Below, one piece after another: positions 29,048-40,417 of a stretch of DNA of 64,000 bases. Both the position numbers and the translations under genes were made by a program. Origin of the DNA: Falciphora oryzae (Eukaryota > Ascomycota > Sordariomycetes > Magnaporthales > Magnaporthaceae); assembly GCA_000733355.1 (NCBI GenBank), contig JNVV01000025.1, positions 410,225 to 474,224 of the forward strand. The letters run 5' to 3'. The notes below the pieces were generated by a model. That model searched no databases. It was not told where the DNA came from and saw only the letters and a list, made by a program, of their open reading frames with translations. Numbering within the stretch: position 1 is the stretch's first letter; each line of letters begins with the position of its first letter.

Positions 29048-29944
29048 TATGGCTAGAGCCTCCTAAGTTTTGCCAGGATTGCGATGCTGGACTCGAAAAA
29101 ACAGGCCCGCACGCGTAGAGGCCCCAAGTCGGTAATGCCATCTGGCTTTGCTAATAGGAAGAGGGGCGGAAGAGGTAGGAAGGTCGAGATGCAAGGCGAA
29201 GCTCAGGGCTCAAAAAGGAAGAGCGTACGTAGAAACTGCCTCGCCAGGGGGTGCGCTTGTGGAGCCCTCTCTCCAAAAAATCACAGTCCCCAGGTATATG
29301 CCGTCCATACCAGCAGCCACCCGGTGTGCGCGTGTAAGCGGGCAGGTCGCCGTCTACGGCACGGCCAATTTAGCTTGACGGCCCGACAGGTCAAGCAACG
29401 ATGTACCAGTGCCCCCTGCCTTGGCGCGACGTGACATCGAAGAAGGGTGGGTTGTTGAGCGAGTTTGCGCCGCAGCCAATAACGAGAGCAAACTTGCTCA
29501 CGCATGCCAGGGTTGGGCACACGGGCGGGGTGCGCGTACTGGATGCAGGATCCCGGCTGGAATGCTTCGAGCAGAACCGGCAGCCCTCGGACTGGACTAG
29601 ACGGCCAGCCCCTGGTCTAGACCACGAGGCGCTTCTCGAAATCGACGCTCACTGGTTCACGACGAGTCGCGCACATATCGTGGGGACTACCTAGCCTAGC
29701 ATGGTAAAATACCGGACGGACATGATGTGTACGGTGTCACTGCAGACGGGATGGCTGAGGCGAGGGCCTGTGATGCATCGGGGCCATGTGAGCAAGTATT
29801 CGAAGGAAGGGGATGCTAGATCTGACCCGAGCAAGCTGGTCTAGAACATGCAGTTCTCTTTCTCTACGATATCTGCCTAGAAAAGGAGAGACCCCGCGTC
29901 CTTGAAGACATGGTGACAGGCACTAGGAACTGCCACTTCCTAGC
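29048..29944. other. Intergenic region upstream of the opine-dehydrogenase-like gene
   Basis: No supported gene. On the minus strand around 29400-29490 there is a fairly protein-like stretch (NNPPFFDVTSRQGRGHWYIV) interrupted by two stops. It may be another decayed gene but is too short to name. Confidence 0.45.
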
Positions 29945-31111
29945 ATGGACGCCGCAGTTCTCCTGACATTTGATCCGATCTTTGGAGAAGTACCTGATAT
30001 GAACGACGTTTTTTGTGTTTCTATCCTGGGCGCAGGACCGGCAGGGTTCGCTCTGGCCGCGGACCTGGAAAGACATGGCACACGGACACTCCTTTACTCG
30101 CATCCATCGCACCTCCAGCATTCCTTGTCGGTTCAGCAAAAGGGGCACCTCAGGGTCGAGGGTGTTGTGGAAGGTGTCGTGAACCTGAGAATCACCACGG
30201 ATATAGGGGGTGTCGTTGCCTTCTCCCACATCATCGTCTTGGCCGTTCCCTCGAGCGGACAGGAAACCATACTCCAGCAGCTTCGACCGTACGACCTGCG
30301 ATATCACACCCTAGTCGCCGTTCCGGGAAACCTCTTCTCACTCGTCAAAGACGCCGGGATCGAGACGGGCAACGTGCTCGAGACCAACCTGTCGCCGTAC
30401 TCGTGCCGGATGGAAAACGGGACGCTGCAGCTGTACGGCAAGAAGCGGTGCGTCTTCATCTCGGCGCTGCGCAACGACGCCGTGCGGCCCGACGAGATCC
30501 AGGCCGTGTTCCCCGGGGTGCGGCTCAAGTGGTGCAGCAGCGTCGTCGAGGTGTGCCTGTCCAACATCAACGGCGTCTTCCACCCGCTGATGCTGCTGAT
30601 GAACGCCGGCCGCATCGAGGACACGGCCGGCGACTTCTTCCTCTACCGCGACGGCCTGACGCGCTCCGTGGCCAACGCCATGGAAGCCGTCGACCGCGTC
30701 CGCATCTGTATAGGCGCCGCGTTTGGCCTGCGCCTGCGGAGCGCCGTCGAGGTCTCCAACGAGTGCTACGGCCAGCGCTTCGCTGATCTCGTCGACCTGG
30801 CCCGCCACTCGCCGCCGCACAACAGGCTGCGCGCCCCCGGCGACATCCTCAACCGCAACATCTCCGAGGACGTCCCCGACCTGCTCGTCGCCTGGCACGG
30901 CCTTGCCGAGAAGCTCGGCATCGATGCTTCTCCCATCTCCGCGGTCATCGTGCTTGTCGAGATGGCTACGGGTGTCAGCTACGCAAAGACGGGCAGGAAT
31001 CTGGAAAAGTTGCAGCTGGAGGGTATTTCGAGGGAAGAGCTGATCGCGCGTTTTAGCCCCGAGGTTCCGCAGCAGCATGAGCATCAGCAGCAGCAGCAGA
31101 CTCGACTCTGA
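29945..31111 (+). CDS. NAD(P) opine/octopine dehydrogenase family protein
   Basis: Single exon, 388 aa. An N-terminal Rossmann fold (VSILGAGPAGFALAADL) binds NAD(P). The C-terminal half has the octopine/nopaline dehydrogenase pattern, including NINGVFHPLMLLMNAGR with the likely catalytic H213 and the closing GVSYAKTGRNLEKLQLEGIS. Family members reductively join an alpha-keto acid to an amino acid, or run the reverse. In bacteria the same fold finishes opine metallophores such as staphylopine. ATG 29999 (MNDVFCVSILGAG) is an equally likely start, giving 370 aa and placing the Rossmann strand right at the N-terminus. The gene is convergent with the MFS gene at 31147, with only 35 bases between stop codons, so the 3' UTRs must overlap. 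The C-terminus is Gln/His-rich. Confidence 0.85.
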   Translation: MDAAVLLTFDPIFGEVPDMNDVFCVSILGAGPAGFALAADLERHGTRTLLYSHPSHLQHSLSVQQKGHLRVEGVVEGVVNLRITTDIGGVVAFSHIIVLAVPSSGQETILQQLRPYDLRYHTLVAVPGNLFSLVKDAGIETGNVLETNLSPYSCRMENGTLQLYGKKRCVFISALRNDAVRPDEIQAVFPGVRLKWCSSVVEVCLSNINGVFHPLMLLMNAGRIEDTAGDFFLYRDGLTRSVANAMEAVDRVRICIGAAFGLRLRSAVEVSNECYGQRFADLVDLARHSPPHNRLRAPGDILNRNISEDVPDLLVAWHGLAEKLGIDASPISAVIVLVEMATGVSYAKTGRNLEKLQLEGISREELIARFSPEVPQQHEHQQQQQTRL

Positions 31112-31146
31112 CGTGTGGGCGCAGGGCGAACCTTGTAACTACCTAC

Positions 31147-32856
31147 CTACAGTTCTACTTGATTTACACGCAGCGCCCGTAGCTTCGCACCATAGAGACC
31201 GAAAATGCATGGTATCGGGGCAGTTACCAGCGCCAGACACGCAAGGAGAGTGTTCCCCCAGCCCCAGCCCAGCGAACGATACAAGCCCAAACCGCTCAGA
31301 GGGAGCAGCGCCCCCACAAGGCCCCGCAGGACCGCGTTTGCGCCCACAGCGCTAGCCGCGTACTCCTCAAAGGCATCGATCAAGTAGGTCTGGATGCCCG
31401 CAAAGATCAAGATGGAGCCGAATCCTGTGATTGCGGTGCCGATCAGCGGCAGCGTCCAGTGGGCGCCGCTGTCGATTCCCCAGCCGTACACGAACAGGCC
31501 GGCGGGAAATGTGAGTGCGCCAGGCAGCGTAATTATTAGAGGCAAGCGATCCTCAGGCGCGACCGTCTTCCCGGCAGCTGCTCTCCTCTGCAGGTTCCAG
31601 TCACTTATGGTGCCCAGATAGAGCAGTCCCAAAAGGGTGCCGAGGCCACCGGGAAGAAAGACCAACCCGGCCGCAAACGTCGAAAAGTTGTAGACCTCGA
31701 TGAAGACAAAAGAGTATGTCGCAAAAAGGAGATAGAGGGTGCCGTAAAGCATGGAAACGTAGGAGCAGAGGACGGTTACCATGGGGCAAAACAGAAGCAG
31801 CCTCGACGGCCGCGAAATACTCCTTTTGAAAAGCTCGGCAGGCGGTATTTTAAGTGCAAGTTTTGACTGGTAGCGGTGGTTTCCGGTCTCCTTTCGCAGT
31901 TTTGCTGCCTTGTGCTCGAGCAGTACCGGTGCATAGGTCTCTCGAAAGACAGCAAAGCCCAGCAATGTGACGGCAGTAAGCTTCGTGGACACGGATTAGC
32001 AGAAGGAGATGGGGGAGCGGATAGAAGCCAAGCATAAACAGTAAACAAAAAGTACTCACCACCATAGCCAGTATCCAGAACATCCACCGCCACCCCACCG
32101 TCGCAGCCACCTTGCCGCCGATGATAGGACCAACCGTGGGGCCAAGGATGGTGCCAACGGACCAGATAGACACAGCCTTCCCCCTCTTCTCGCGCGGCAT
32201 CAAGTCGGCGATGGTGCCGGAGCCGATGGTGATGGTGGCGACGCCGACGAAGCCGGAGAGGAACCTGAACGCCAGGAGGGCTGGGGCAGAGGGTGCGAGG
32301 GCGCAGGCGGCGGTGAGGGCGACGAGGAGCACGTTGGTGGCGTTGTAGACGGGCACGCGGCCGTACAGCTCGCTCAGCGGGGCGAGTAGGAGCGGGCCGC
32401 ACGCAAAGCCGAGGACGAAAATCGACACGACAAAGGTCGCAAAGGCGTCAGAGTTGGTGCCGAGGTCGGCCATGACCAGCGGGACGGCGGGCGCCAGCAT
32501 GGTGGAGACAAGAGGTCTGGGTCAGATGATCATCAGATGGCAGATCTCTCAAAAGTAGGTACCGGTTGGGGTTGGTATCGGGGTAGGTGCCCAGGTAGCG
32601 TGGCTAGCTTGTGCAGGGGAGGGTCCACTCACACCAGGAAACTGACGAAGGAGACGGTCAGAATATTGAGCCATCTCCTGCGGAAAGACCAGTTCAATGG
32701 GTTGGCAGGGTCCTCGTCCTCTGGCTCGTCCCACGAAACTAGGATTTCGGGGCTGTCTTGGCTGGGGGTGGGGGTGGAAACGACCTGCTTCTCCAGGGAA
32801 AGTGGTGTTATCGACGGTGAAGCGTCCGAGGACTCAACGTCCCCTCTGTCAACCAT
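31147..32856 (-). CDS. MFS drug:H+ antiporter (DHA1-like)
   Basis: Plasma-membrane exporter or multidrug/polyamine-type transporter. Exons (minus) 32856-32633, 32516-32060 and 31980-31147, with 116- and 79-nt introns, give 504 aa with ~12 hydrophobic segments. The acidic N-terminal tail leads to DPANPLNWSFRRRWLN, the classical DHA1 entry motif of fungal transporters. Motif A-like PLSELYGRVPVY and motif C-like GTILGPTVGPIIGG follow. The second half includes the cytoplasmic loop (LRKETGNHRYQSKL) and ends with GLYGAKLRALRVNQVEL. Each splice junction restores the frame. Its tail-to-tail pairing with the opine-dehydrogenase-like gene suggests, but does not prove, a joint function such as export of that enzyme's product. 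Confidence 0.9.
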
Positions 32857-33562
32857 ATTTTCGAGTAACTTGTCTGACGGGGCTTTCTACCCGACGGGTG
32901 GAGCGGATCCGGGCGCGTTGACTTTTGGGAATGTAAGCAGTGCGTAGGGTTGGGATGTGATGAGCCTAGTATAGGAAAAGAAAAAGAAATTCCCAGTCGA
33001 TATCAAGTATAGCTGAAAGGCTACTGAGGTTTGGTGATGAATACCTATTTAGTAAATAAATACCCAGGTCGACGTCATTGATGGAGCTGGCAGGCCGTGG
33101 GGGCATCGAGAGAGCTGGTCGACATCAGTCCTTGTCTCACCCCACAGCGGACCCGCTTCGAAAATTGCCCGATTTGGCAGGCGCAACTTAGGCCCTACTT
33201 CAGGCCTACATGCCCACGATGCGCTGGCTTCCAGCGCCAACCCCACCTGAGAAGCCCCTGCCGCTTCAGCCATCCTTCTCAAAATTGCTCATCGCGCGGG
33301 ACCTTTGATACCGGTGCGTGGTCCGTATTGACCCGACTGCCAGCCAAAACCCCCTCGTAGCTCTGGACGTCCAGGGACGAAAGAGAAACACGGTGTGATG
33401 ATACCCCTGAAAATCGCTCACAAACGGGACCCATCAGCCGCGGTGAGGCCACTGGCAACACGCACCGCGGTGCCTTCTTTTTAATATGCAGATGTGTCTC
33501 GTAGACGAGCAAGATTCCACGAAAAACCCCGTAGACGTGACCGTGCTCCAGTTCCTAGCCCT
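32857..33562. other. Intergenic region
   Basis: Promoter side of the MFS gene and 3' side of the methyltransferase gene. No gene seen. Confidence 0.55.
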
Positions 33563-34357
33563 TTATCCTCTGGTAGCAACAGTGACCAACAGCTCCATCT
33601 CCATCCGAATCCCGTCCTCGGTAGTAACCTTGTCCCACTCCCGCCGCATCTCCTCCCGGGCCATGGGGCGCAGCTCCAGCGGGATGCCGCCGTACGTCTT
33701 GCCGGACGAGCTCGTGTCCAGCCACTCGATCATGGCGTCCCCGTCCTTCGCCGTCTTGACGATCTTGTTGACGACGATTTCACGCTTCGCGAACCCGGCG
33801 TCGTCCAACAACGCCTCCATCTCGCGCCTCGTGACAAACTTAGGCCCGCCGCCGCCGTCCGGGTAGGCCGAGTACGGCTCGTGCGAGAGCACGTCGGCCT
33901 TGATCTTCTCGTGCAGCGCCACGAAGTCGCCCGAGCCGCCCGAGATTCCCAGCCGCCCGCCGGGCCGCAGCACGCGCGCGAACTCGCGCACCGCGCGCCC
34001 CTGGTCCGCCACCCAGTGGAAGGTCGAGTTGACGTAGACGGCGTCAAAGCTGGCCGCGCCGAAGCGCGACAGGTCCTCGGCCCGACCCTCGTGGAAGACC
34101 AGGTTCGGCGACGAGGCGGTGGTGTAGGTTTCAGTGGCTAGCTTGATGCGCTCCGGGCTCGGGTCGATGCCGACCACGCGCCCGGACTCGCCGACGAGCT
34201 TGGCGATGTACGCCGTCAGGTTGCCGGGCCCGCAGCCGACGTCGAGGACGTGCATGCCTGGGGCGACGTTGAGCCTCCCGAGTAGGAAGAGGCCCGCGTT
34301 GGACTGGGTGTCGTTGTTGGAGACGTATCCCCTTGCCAGCTCCTCGGTGTCAGCCAT
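33563..34357 (-). CDS. Class I SAM-dependent methyltransferase
   Basis: Intronless gene for 264 aa. The SAM-binding motif I is VLDVGCGPGN (residues 38-47), followed by the acidic end of beta2 (VVGIDPSPERI) and motif II-like FDAVYVNSTFHWV. Motif III follows as VLRPGGRLGISG. This arrangement is that of Methyltransf_25/11 small-molecule methyltransferases (UbiE/trans-aconitate methyltransferase-like). The start at 34357 (GCC before ATG) was chosen; the longer open frame to 34420 starts with a non-ATG codon. There is no signal peptide, so it is probably cytosolic. Substrate unknown. It lies 0.7 kb from the MFS gene and is transcribed the same way. Confidence 0.88.
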   Translation of the reverse strand: MADTEELARGYVSNNDTQSNAGLFLLGRLNVAPGMHVLDVGCGPGNLTAYIAKLVGESGRVVGIDPSPERIKLATETYTTASSPNLVFHEGRAEDLSRFGAASFDAVYVNSTFHWVADQGRAVREFARVLRPGGRLGISGGSGDFVALHEKIKADVLSHEPYSAYPDGGGGPKFVTRREMEALLDDAGFAKREIVVNKIVKTAKDGDAMIEWLDTSSSGKTYGGIPLELRPMAREEMRREWDKVTTEDGIRMEMELLVTVATRG

Positions 34358-34711
34358 GGCTGTCGTGTGGTGGGATTGGTAGATTTTGCAGGAGAGATGT
34401 GGTGCCCGTCCCTCCGCCACGGGATGGTGCGACCTGGCCCAGATGCATCTTTTGAATCACTTCCAGAGGTGGTGTTGGGCCAGCGTGTACCTCCTTGATG
34501 ACACAGGCGGAGGCGTTGATGTGACTTGGGGCGTACGTCTAAGGAGGCGGTGGGGTGCGTTTAACAACCATTAACGGGGTGCGGGTATTATCGAGGAGAG
34601 TCGAATTGAGCAAGTTTTTGTTTCCATTGGGTTTCCACCATGTTCCCGCGCAGCACGTTAGGAAGGGAGCCCGCGCCAAGGAGGGTAGGTCTAACTTTGT
34701 CTGGAGAAGGG

Positions 34712-34730
34712 AAAAAAAAAAAAAAAAAAA
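34712..34730. repeat. Poly(A) run of 19
   Basis: Mononucleotide run in intergenic DNA. Confidence 0.9.
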
Positions 34731-35645
34731 GGGTATGTTCCGAAGCCGTGCCTGCTTGCCTGGTATAACAAATGACTTCCATTAGTAGCTTCTCGCCTGA
34801 CATGTGGTCGTTATTTTCCAGCACCTTTTGTACTCTGTCCCGAGCCCTTGCGTCAACGTCCTGCCGGCGGCGGCCTGGGCTCTCGTGAGAGGACATCAGC
34901 ACACCAGTACCTATCCTTGCGTTCTGGGTCGTACGGGTATTTCGAATGCGCCCAGATCATCGGCATAATGTCCTAGGAGGATGTCTATGGTCACGGCCGG
35001 CCTGCTGCGTAAATACATATCTTGTGTTTAACATGATGAGCAACGCCTGCCTCGCAGCGCTATTCGGTGCTTGTATCAGGCCTCGGCCACGGAGTGGCCC
35101 ACCTCGGCCATCAACGGCTTCGTGGCGGCGACATGGACCCAGGCCATCCGCCGTCTGACAGGCTGCGGCACATGGCCCGAGCCCCTGGCCACCCCGGCTG
35201 CCGGTCCCAGTCGAGGCGGCGGAGTAGAGACGAATGCACCTTGACAATTCGCGGAGGAAGACGCTGCGTCGGCTCGCGGACCCGGGCCGCGACCATGCCG
35301 ATTCGTGTACCGCATCCTTCCGCAGCGGCGAGGCGAAAGGCTTGCCGGATTCAGGAAGGATCACTGGACCGTCAAGTCCAGCCACCCCCTGTTCAGCCAC
35401 CACCTCCAATCAGCGGCTCCGGGCTCCTCGGCCCGCCTTTGCACGACCTGCACGCCCAGGCGCTGCTGCTGTCGAAGCGCATGGACACAAGAAAGTTTGG
35501 ATGACATCCAATGGAACTGACTCAACAATGGGGCGACGTTGTTGGGCTGGAATTCCAAGGGAATGGTCGAGGTGGGTCTGGGGTCCCAAGGGGATGGGCC
35601 CGCAAGGGATGATATCAGAATGCAGAAGAACAAAAAACTCGGAGA

Positions 35646-35673
35646 GGCTCGGGCTCGGGCTCGGGCTCGGGCT
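35646..35673. repeat. Hexanucleotide microsatellite (GGGCTC)n
   Basis: About 4.5 tandem copies of a 6-bp unit. Confidence 0.85.
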
Positions 35674-36417
35674 GGCTTCCCAACGGTCCTGCCGATAGTG
35701 CGACGCCTGCAGCGTTTTAGCCCATCATGGGAGCCAAGATGGTCCCAAATTAGCTGCGGTAATTTCCACATATCGGGGCCTTTCTGACCGCCGCTGCAAG
35801 CTTTCGCATACTAAACTCAATGTGATTTAGCTGGGTCCAAAACGCAAACTAATGACCAGATGCGTGCAAGATCCCGGCTCCAACGATGCGGGGGTACGAA
35901 ACGGTGTTTTAATTAGGTGGCTGCGTGCCTGATAGACCCGAGCCCTTGGGTGCGCCGATACCCTACGCGTCGTTGGCTAGCTCCAAGCGCAGGGCAGGCC
36001 CAGCCTGGGCGATCGGGAGATCCCTCCAACATCCCGATCATCTTCAGCTCCGAAGTGGAGCGCAGATTGTCCTGAGCACTTGGGGATGGCGAGGCGAAAG
36101 ACCTACCCATTACGTCAATGATTGTGATCTGACTCGATATACTTCTCCTGCAAAATTACCGCTGGGTCAAATCTTGATGGTCAAGGAGGTCTTTGCCAAG
36201 AACTCAGCCTCATGTTCACAGACCTCCCACCTGACCAGATTACGCCTCTTCCGGCAGGGAAGATGTTAGCTCGACGGGTGGGCGGGATGTACATATAGCT
36301 TCCCGGCTCCCGCCTCTGGCTTCTTGCTCTAGCTTCTTCTGGCTCAGTGGCGATCTCCCAGGGACAGTCTCACCATTAGTCGTTCGCTTTCAAAATCCCA
36401 ATCGCGCTTATCTCAAC

Positions 36418-37922
36418 ATGGTCTACTCCCACTCCAAGACCGCCGTCGCCTGCGCCCTGCTGGCCCTGTCGGCAACGGCTGCCGCCAGGCGCATCGACGA
36501 GAGCGGCTTCGCGCCCGAGGACATCATCGTCCGGGATGTTGCCGTCATCGGCGGAGGCGCCTCCGGGTCGCACGCGGCCGTGCGGATCCGGGACTCTGGC
36601 AAATCGGTCGTCGTGATCGAGACCAAAGACCGCCTGGTAAGCCAACTAGTTGTCCCGGAAACGATCTCTTCTTTGCTGGAGCTAACGTCCTTCCGCAGGG
36701 TGGCCACGTGGATACCTACAACGACCCGCGAACCGGCGCCGCCGTCGACTTCGGCGCCCTGGCGTACCTAGACCTCCCCGGCGTCAAGGAGTTCTTTGCG
36801 CGCTTCAAGATCCCCACCATCCCCGTGACCGGGTCGCCGTTCCAGAACAAGTACATCGACCTCAAGACCGGCAAGCCCGTCGCCAACTACCCGGCCTTCA
36901 GCGAGAACGCGACCCGGGCAGCCCTGACCACCTACGCCACGGTTGCCTTCCAGTACAGCAACCTCTTCTTCCCGGGCTACTTCGGCCTGGTCGAGCTGCA
37001 GAAGTCGGGCGCCCCCGTGCCCGAGGACCTGACCATGCCCTTCGGCCAGTTCGTCGCCAAGTACAAGATCGAGGCGGCCGTCCCCACCCTCTGGACCTTC
37101 GCGTCGGCCCTCGGCGACATGATGGCGGCCCCGACCGTCTTCGTGTTCCAGAACATCGGCGCCGTGCACCTGCAGCAGATCAACAGCGGCGGGCTCTTCC
37201 GCACCGCCAATAACTCGGCCCTCTACGACGCCGTGGCCCGCCACCTGGGCGCCGACGCCGTCATGTTCGGCAGCAGCGTCGCCGCGGCCGACCGGGGCGC
37301 CTCGGGAGTGACGCTGCTGGTCAAGAGCCGCTGCGGCAAGAACAAGCTTGTCAAGGCCAAGCGCCTGCTCGTCACGATCCCGCCGACCAAGGACAACATG
37401 GACCAGTTCGACGCCGACGCCGCCGAGAACGAGCTGTTCGCCAAGTGGTCCTACACCAACCTCCACGTCGGCCTCGTCACGGGCTCCAACATGCCCGACG
37501 GCATCAGCATCACCAACGTCGACCCGGACAACAGCACCCTGCACCTGCCCAAGGGCACCTACGTCGACCCCATCGCCTCGACCGGCGTCCCGGGCATCTT
37601 CCGCACCATGGTCGTCGGCCCCGCCGGCATGGGCGTCAACGCGGCCAAGGAGCTGGTGCGCTCGAGCGTCCGCGCCATCGGGGCCGCGGGCACCTTCGCC
37701 AACGTCAACGGGATCGACTTCCCCTCCTGGTCGGACCACGGGGCGTCGCAACTGCGCGTGTCGGGCGCGGACCTGGCCGGCGGCTTCTATCCCAAGCTGT
37801 ACGCGCTGCAGGGGCAGAAGAGCACCTGGTTCACGGGCGCGGCGTGGGCTGCCGACTACACGTCCATCCTGTGGCTCTTCACCGAGAAGGCAATCCTGCC
37901 GGGGCTGCTGGCTGGGCTGTAA
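36418..37922 (+). CDS. Secreted FAD-dependent oxidoreductase (beta-cyclopiazonate dehydrogenase-like)
   Basis: Exons 36418-36636 and 36699-37922 (62-nt intron, phase 0) give 480 aa. A signal peptide (about 1-22, ending AAARR) is followed by the FAD dinucleotide-binding motif VAVIGGGASGSHAA (residues 42-55) and the second flavin contact GGHVDTYNDP directly at the splice junction. The rest is an amine-oxidase/FAD-dependent desaturase-like fold with a C-terminal GFYPKLYALQGQKSTWFTGA segment, where family members contact the flavin again. The closest named relatives by pattern are fungal extracellular or lumenal FAD enzymes annotated beta-cyclopiazonate dehydrogenase-like. The substrate is not inferable; no cyclopiazonate pathway genes are seen here. 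Confidence 0.85.
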
Positions 37923-38894
37923 TGCAATAAGGCAGCAAACACTTGTAGCTGCAGTTGGATTGTAAGATGGTGGGGATAATTATGGAGTAGATAGACTGGC
38001 AACACATAATAAAATCTCTTTTGTTGTACATGCATAGAGCAGATGGATAGGAGGCGGGCATGTCAAACCCCTGAACCTTTGTCGGGGATCGCTTGAACTG
38101 GTCTAGTCGGGCAAAATAGGGTTACAAGACATTGCCGTCAAGAATTTTCAGTACCGTTTTCTAAACAATCCCACGGTCTACGGTGACTCTTTCTGACCTA
38201 GTTCGCCTCAACCACAGCCTCTGCACTGACCATCCCCGTTGGATGGCCGCATGGATGTGGTACCCGTGGATTGACGAGGACAGCCCACCATTGGCAGACT
38301 CAAGATCTGCATTTCTGCTCGATGCAAACATCGTATGTTGGCATAGGGCAGGCTGACGATGGATCTGCAGCTGAAGTACTTGGCGTATGTGAAGGTATCT
38401 CGATCGAATGTTAACTGGATAAGCTCTACGTTTTCGGGGGCCATCAGGAGGGAAATCAGCCTATGTAGGACTTCGACGAACAAATGGAGGCGCTCTGCAC
38501 GGTGAGATACCCTTAGGCTTTATATACACAGGTTTGTAGGGCGTTATCTCGGGATATGCTAGGACGACGGCAAGCTCCGTAATACTTATCTGGTCGGGCT
38601 TTGCACCCCTGAAGTATCCACCTCCTTGGTGACATTCGGCGATACAACGTCCGAATCGACACAAGTTCATCATCACCAGGGCCCTGACCGGTTGGCATGA
38701 CACACCTTGTATGCAGGTACTACGAAGTATCGACAGACGCGGCGGTCATTCCTGTCCATTTCGTCCCTTCTTATGTCAACGTCCGTCGGCCCTATCAGTT
38801 GCTGACCAGCCGGGATCTAGATTTAAGCTCCCGCACTCGAGTCGTCTCTTCCAATTCCGCTTTCTTCCCCTTACTCCCATCACATCCTGATCCA
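37923..38894. other. Intergenic region
   Basis: No supported gene. Promoter sequence of the nitrilase gene presumably lies at its right end. Confidence 0.5.
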
Positions 38895-40144
38895 ATGGTC
38901 CCCTCACCTGATCCCCAAATCCAGCCGGCGCCTGCCCAAAATGGCTCGGAGCCAAGCATCGCGGGTCCGTCTCGGCTGCGCATCGCAGTCACCCAAGCAG
39001 AGCCTGGCTGGCTAGATTTGCAGGAGTCGGTCGACAAGACGTGCTTGCTCATCGCCGAGGCGGCCCAGCAGGGTGCCAAGATACTTGCGTTCCCCGAATG
39101 CTGGATCGCCGGATATCCGGGATGGATCTGGTGAGGACGGGACTGCCTTCTCCCTGACGGTAGGAACCACGTCTAATCGATGTGGCGTGCGCGCGGCCCC
39201 GCCAAACTACACAGGAACCGACCTGTCGATATGGAAATGGCGACGAGGTACATCAAGAACTCGCTGCGTGTAGAGTCCCCCGAGATGGGCCGCATCCGCC
39301 AAGCCTCCGCCGAGCACGGCCTCGTCGTCGTGCTGGGCTTCTCGGAGCGGGCCGGCGACTCGCTGTACATCTCGCAGGCCATCATCGATGGGGCGCAGCA
39401 GGGGCGTATCCTGTCGCACCGCCGCAAGATCAAGCCGACGCACATGGAGCGCACCGTCTTCGGCGACGCCTCGGCCGAGACCCTGGGCGGCGTCGTCGAC
39501 ACCGCGGTTGCCCGCGTCGGCGCCCTCGCCTGCTGGGAGCACGCCCAGCCGCTGCTAAAGTACCACATGTACACCCAGCGCGAGCAGATCCACGTCGCGG
39601 CCTGGCCCCCGCTGCATCCGCACCAGGGGCCCGAGCTGTGGTCCATGAGCAAGGATGGCACGTGAAATTCTCCCCCAAGTCGTCTGCTCCATTTGCCTCC
39701 CTGAGCGATGGCGATCCACCAGCCAGCCCGTCATCCCACTGACTTTTGTTTCTCGCAACAGGCGCCCGCACCCTCTCTCGCACCTACGCGATCGAGGCGC
39801 AGGCGTTCGTCCTGCACGCGACCTCGCTCCTGACCGAGAAGGGGATCAGTCGCCTCAAGACGTCGGGTGGTCTGCTCTTTTCCCTGCCGGGAGGCGGGAC
39901 GTCGGCTATCTTTGGGCCCGACGGCAGACAGCTGAGCGAGGACCTGGACGAGCAGACGGAGGGTATCATACACGCTGATATCAACCTGGACGACATTCTT
40001 GGCGCAAAAAGCTTCGTGGATGTCTGTGGACATTACGGTCGGCCTGATCTGCTCTGGCTCGGTGTCGATCCCGAGATCAAACGGCATGTTCGCCCGGGTG
40101 CAGACGCCCAAGCACCTGCCAAATTAGGTCTGAAGTACCGCTGA
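38895..40144 (+). CDS. Nitrilase / arylacetonitrilase-like hydrolase
   Basis: Hydrolyses nitriles to carboxylic acids plus ammonia. Exons 38895-39130, 39215-39657 and 39762-40144 give 353 aa. The catalytic triad is complete: E68 in [12 protein letters not shown]150 in [11 protein letters not shown] and C185 in [16 protein letters not shown]. The WEH after the cysteine and the histidine after IKPT are typical of true nitrilases of the fungal arylacetonitrilase group, not amidases. The second intron is odd. The GT at 39662 breaks the frame, while a GC-AG intron 39658-39761 (GCACGT donor, ACTGAC branch, AACAG acceptor) keeps it and gives [18 protein letters not shown] 1-bp sequence error is the alternative. 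No signal peptide; cytosolic. Confidence 0.87.
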
Positions 40145-40417
40145 ATGGCACTGTATAGAAATAGGAGTTTTTCGAAGCAGTCGCTGCCCTCGGAGGGGAC
40201 AAATGCGGGTCAAAAGCATACCCAACAGCACTACCTATTTAACAGAGGTATTAGTTCAATAACGGGTGACATAGCTGCAATCGGTTCCTCGCTGTGATAT
40301 TCCTGTTTTGTATCATATGCTTCCATCATAACGGTGGTCCGTGATGGGTAACTAGTCCCTCGTCGGAGACGTCCCATCACCTCTGATCCCACCGCGGCCC
40401 GAGATACCGAGGAGGCT

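Larger units (their letters stand above)
34358..36417. other. 2.1-kb intergenic region
   Basis: Contains a 19-A run and a GGGCTC hexamer repeat. I see no protein-like frame on either strand. The end nearest 36418 is C/T-rich promoter-like sequence. Confidence 0.5.

Noticed and set aside
29281..29520. Possible gene relic on the minus strand with NNPPFFDVTSRQGRGHWYIV
   Set aside because: Only about 30 residues look protein-like and two stops follow; too little to assign to any family.
36768..37751. 327-codon minus-strand open frame
   Set aside because: Antisense shadow of the FAD oxidoreductase; stop codons are absent because of C-rich third positions on the coding strand.
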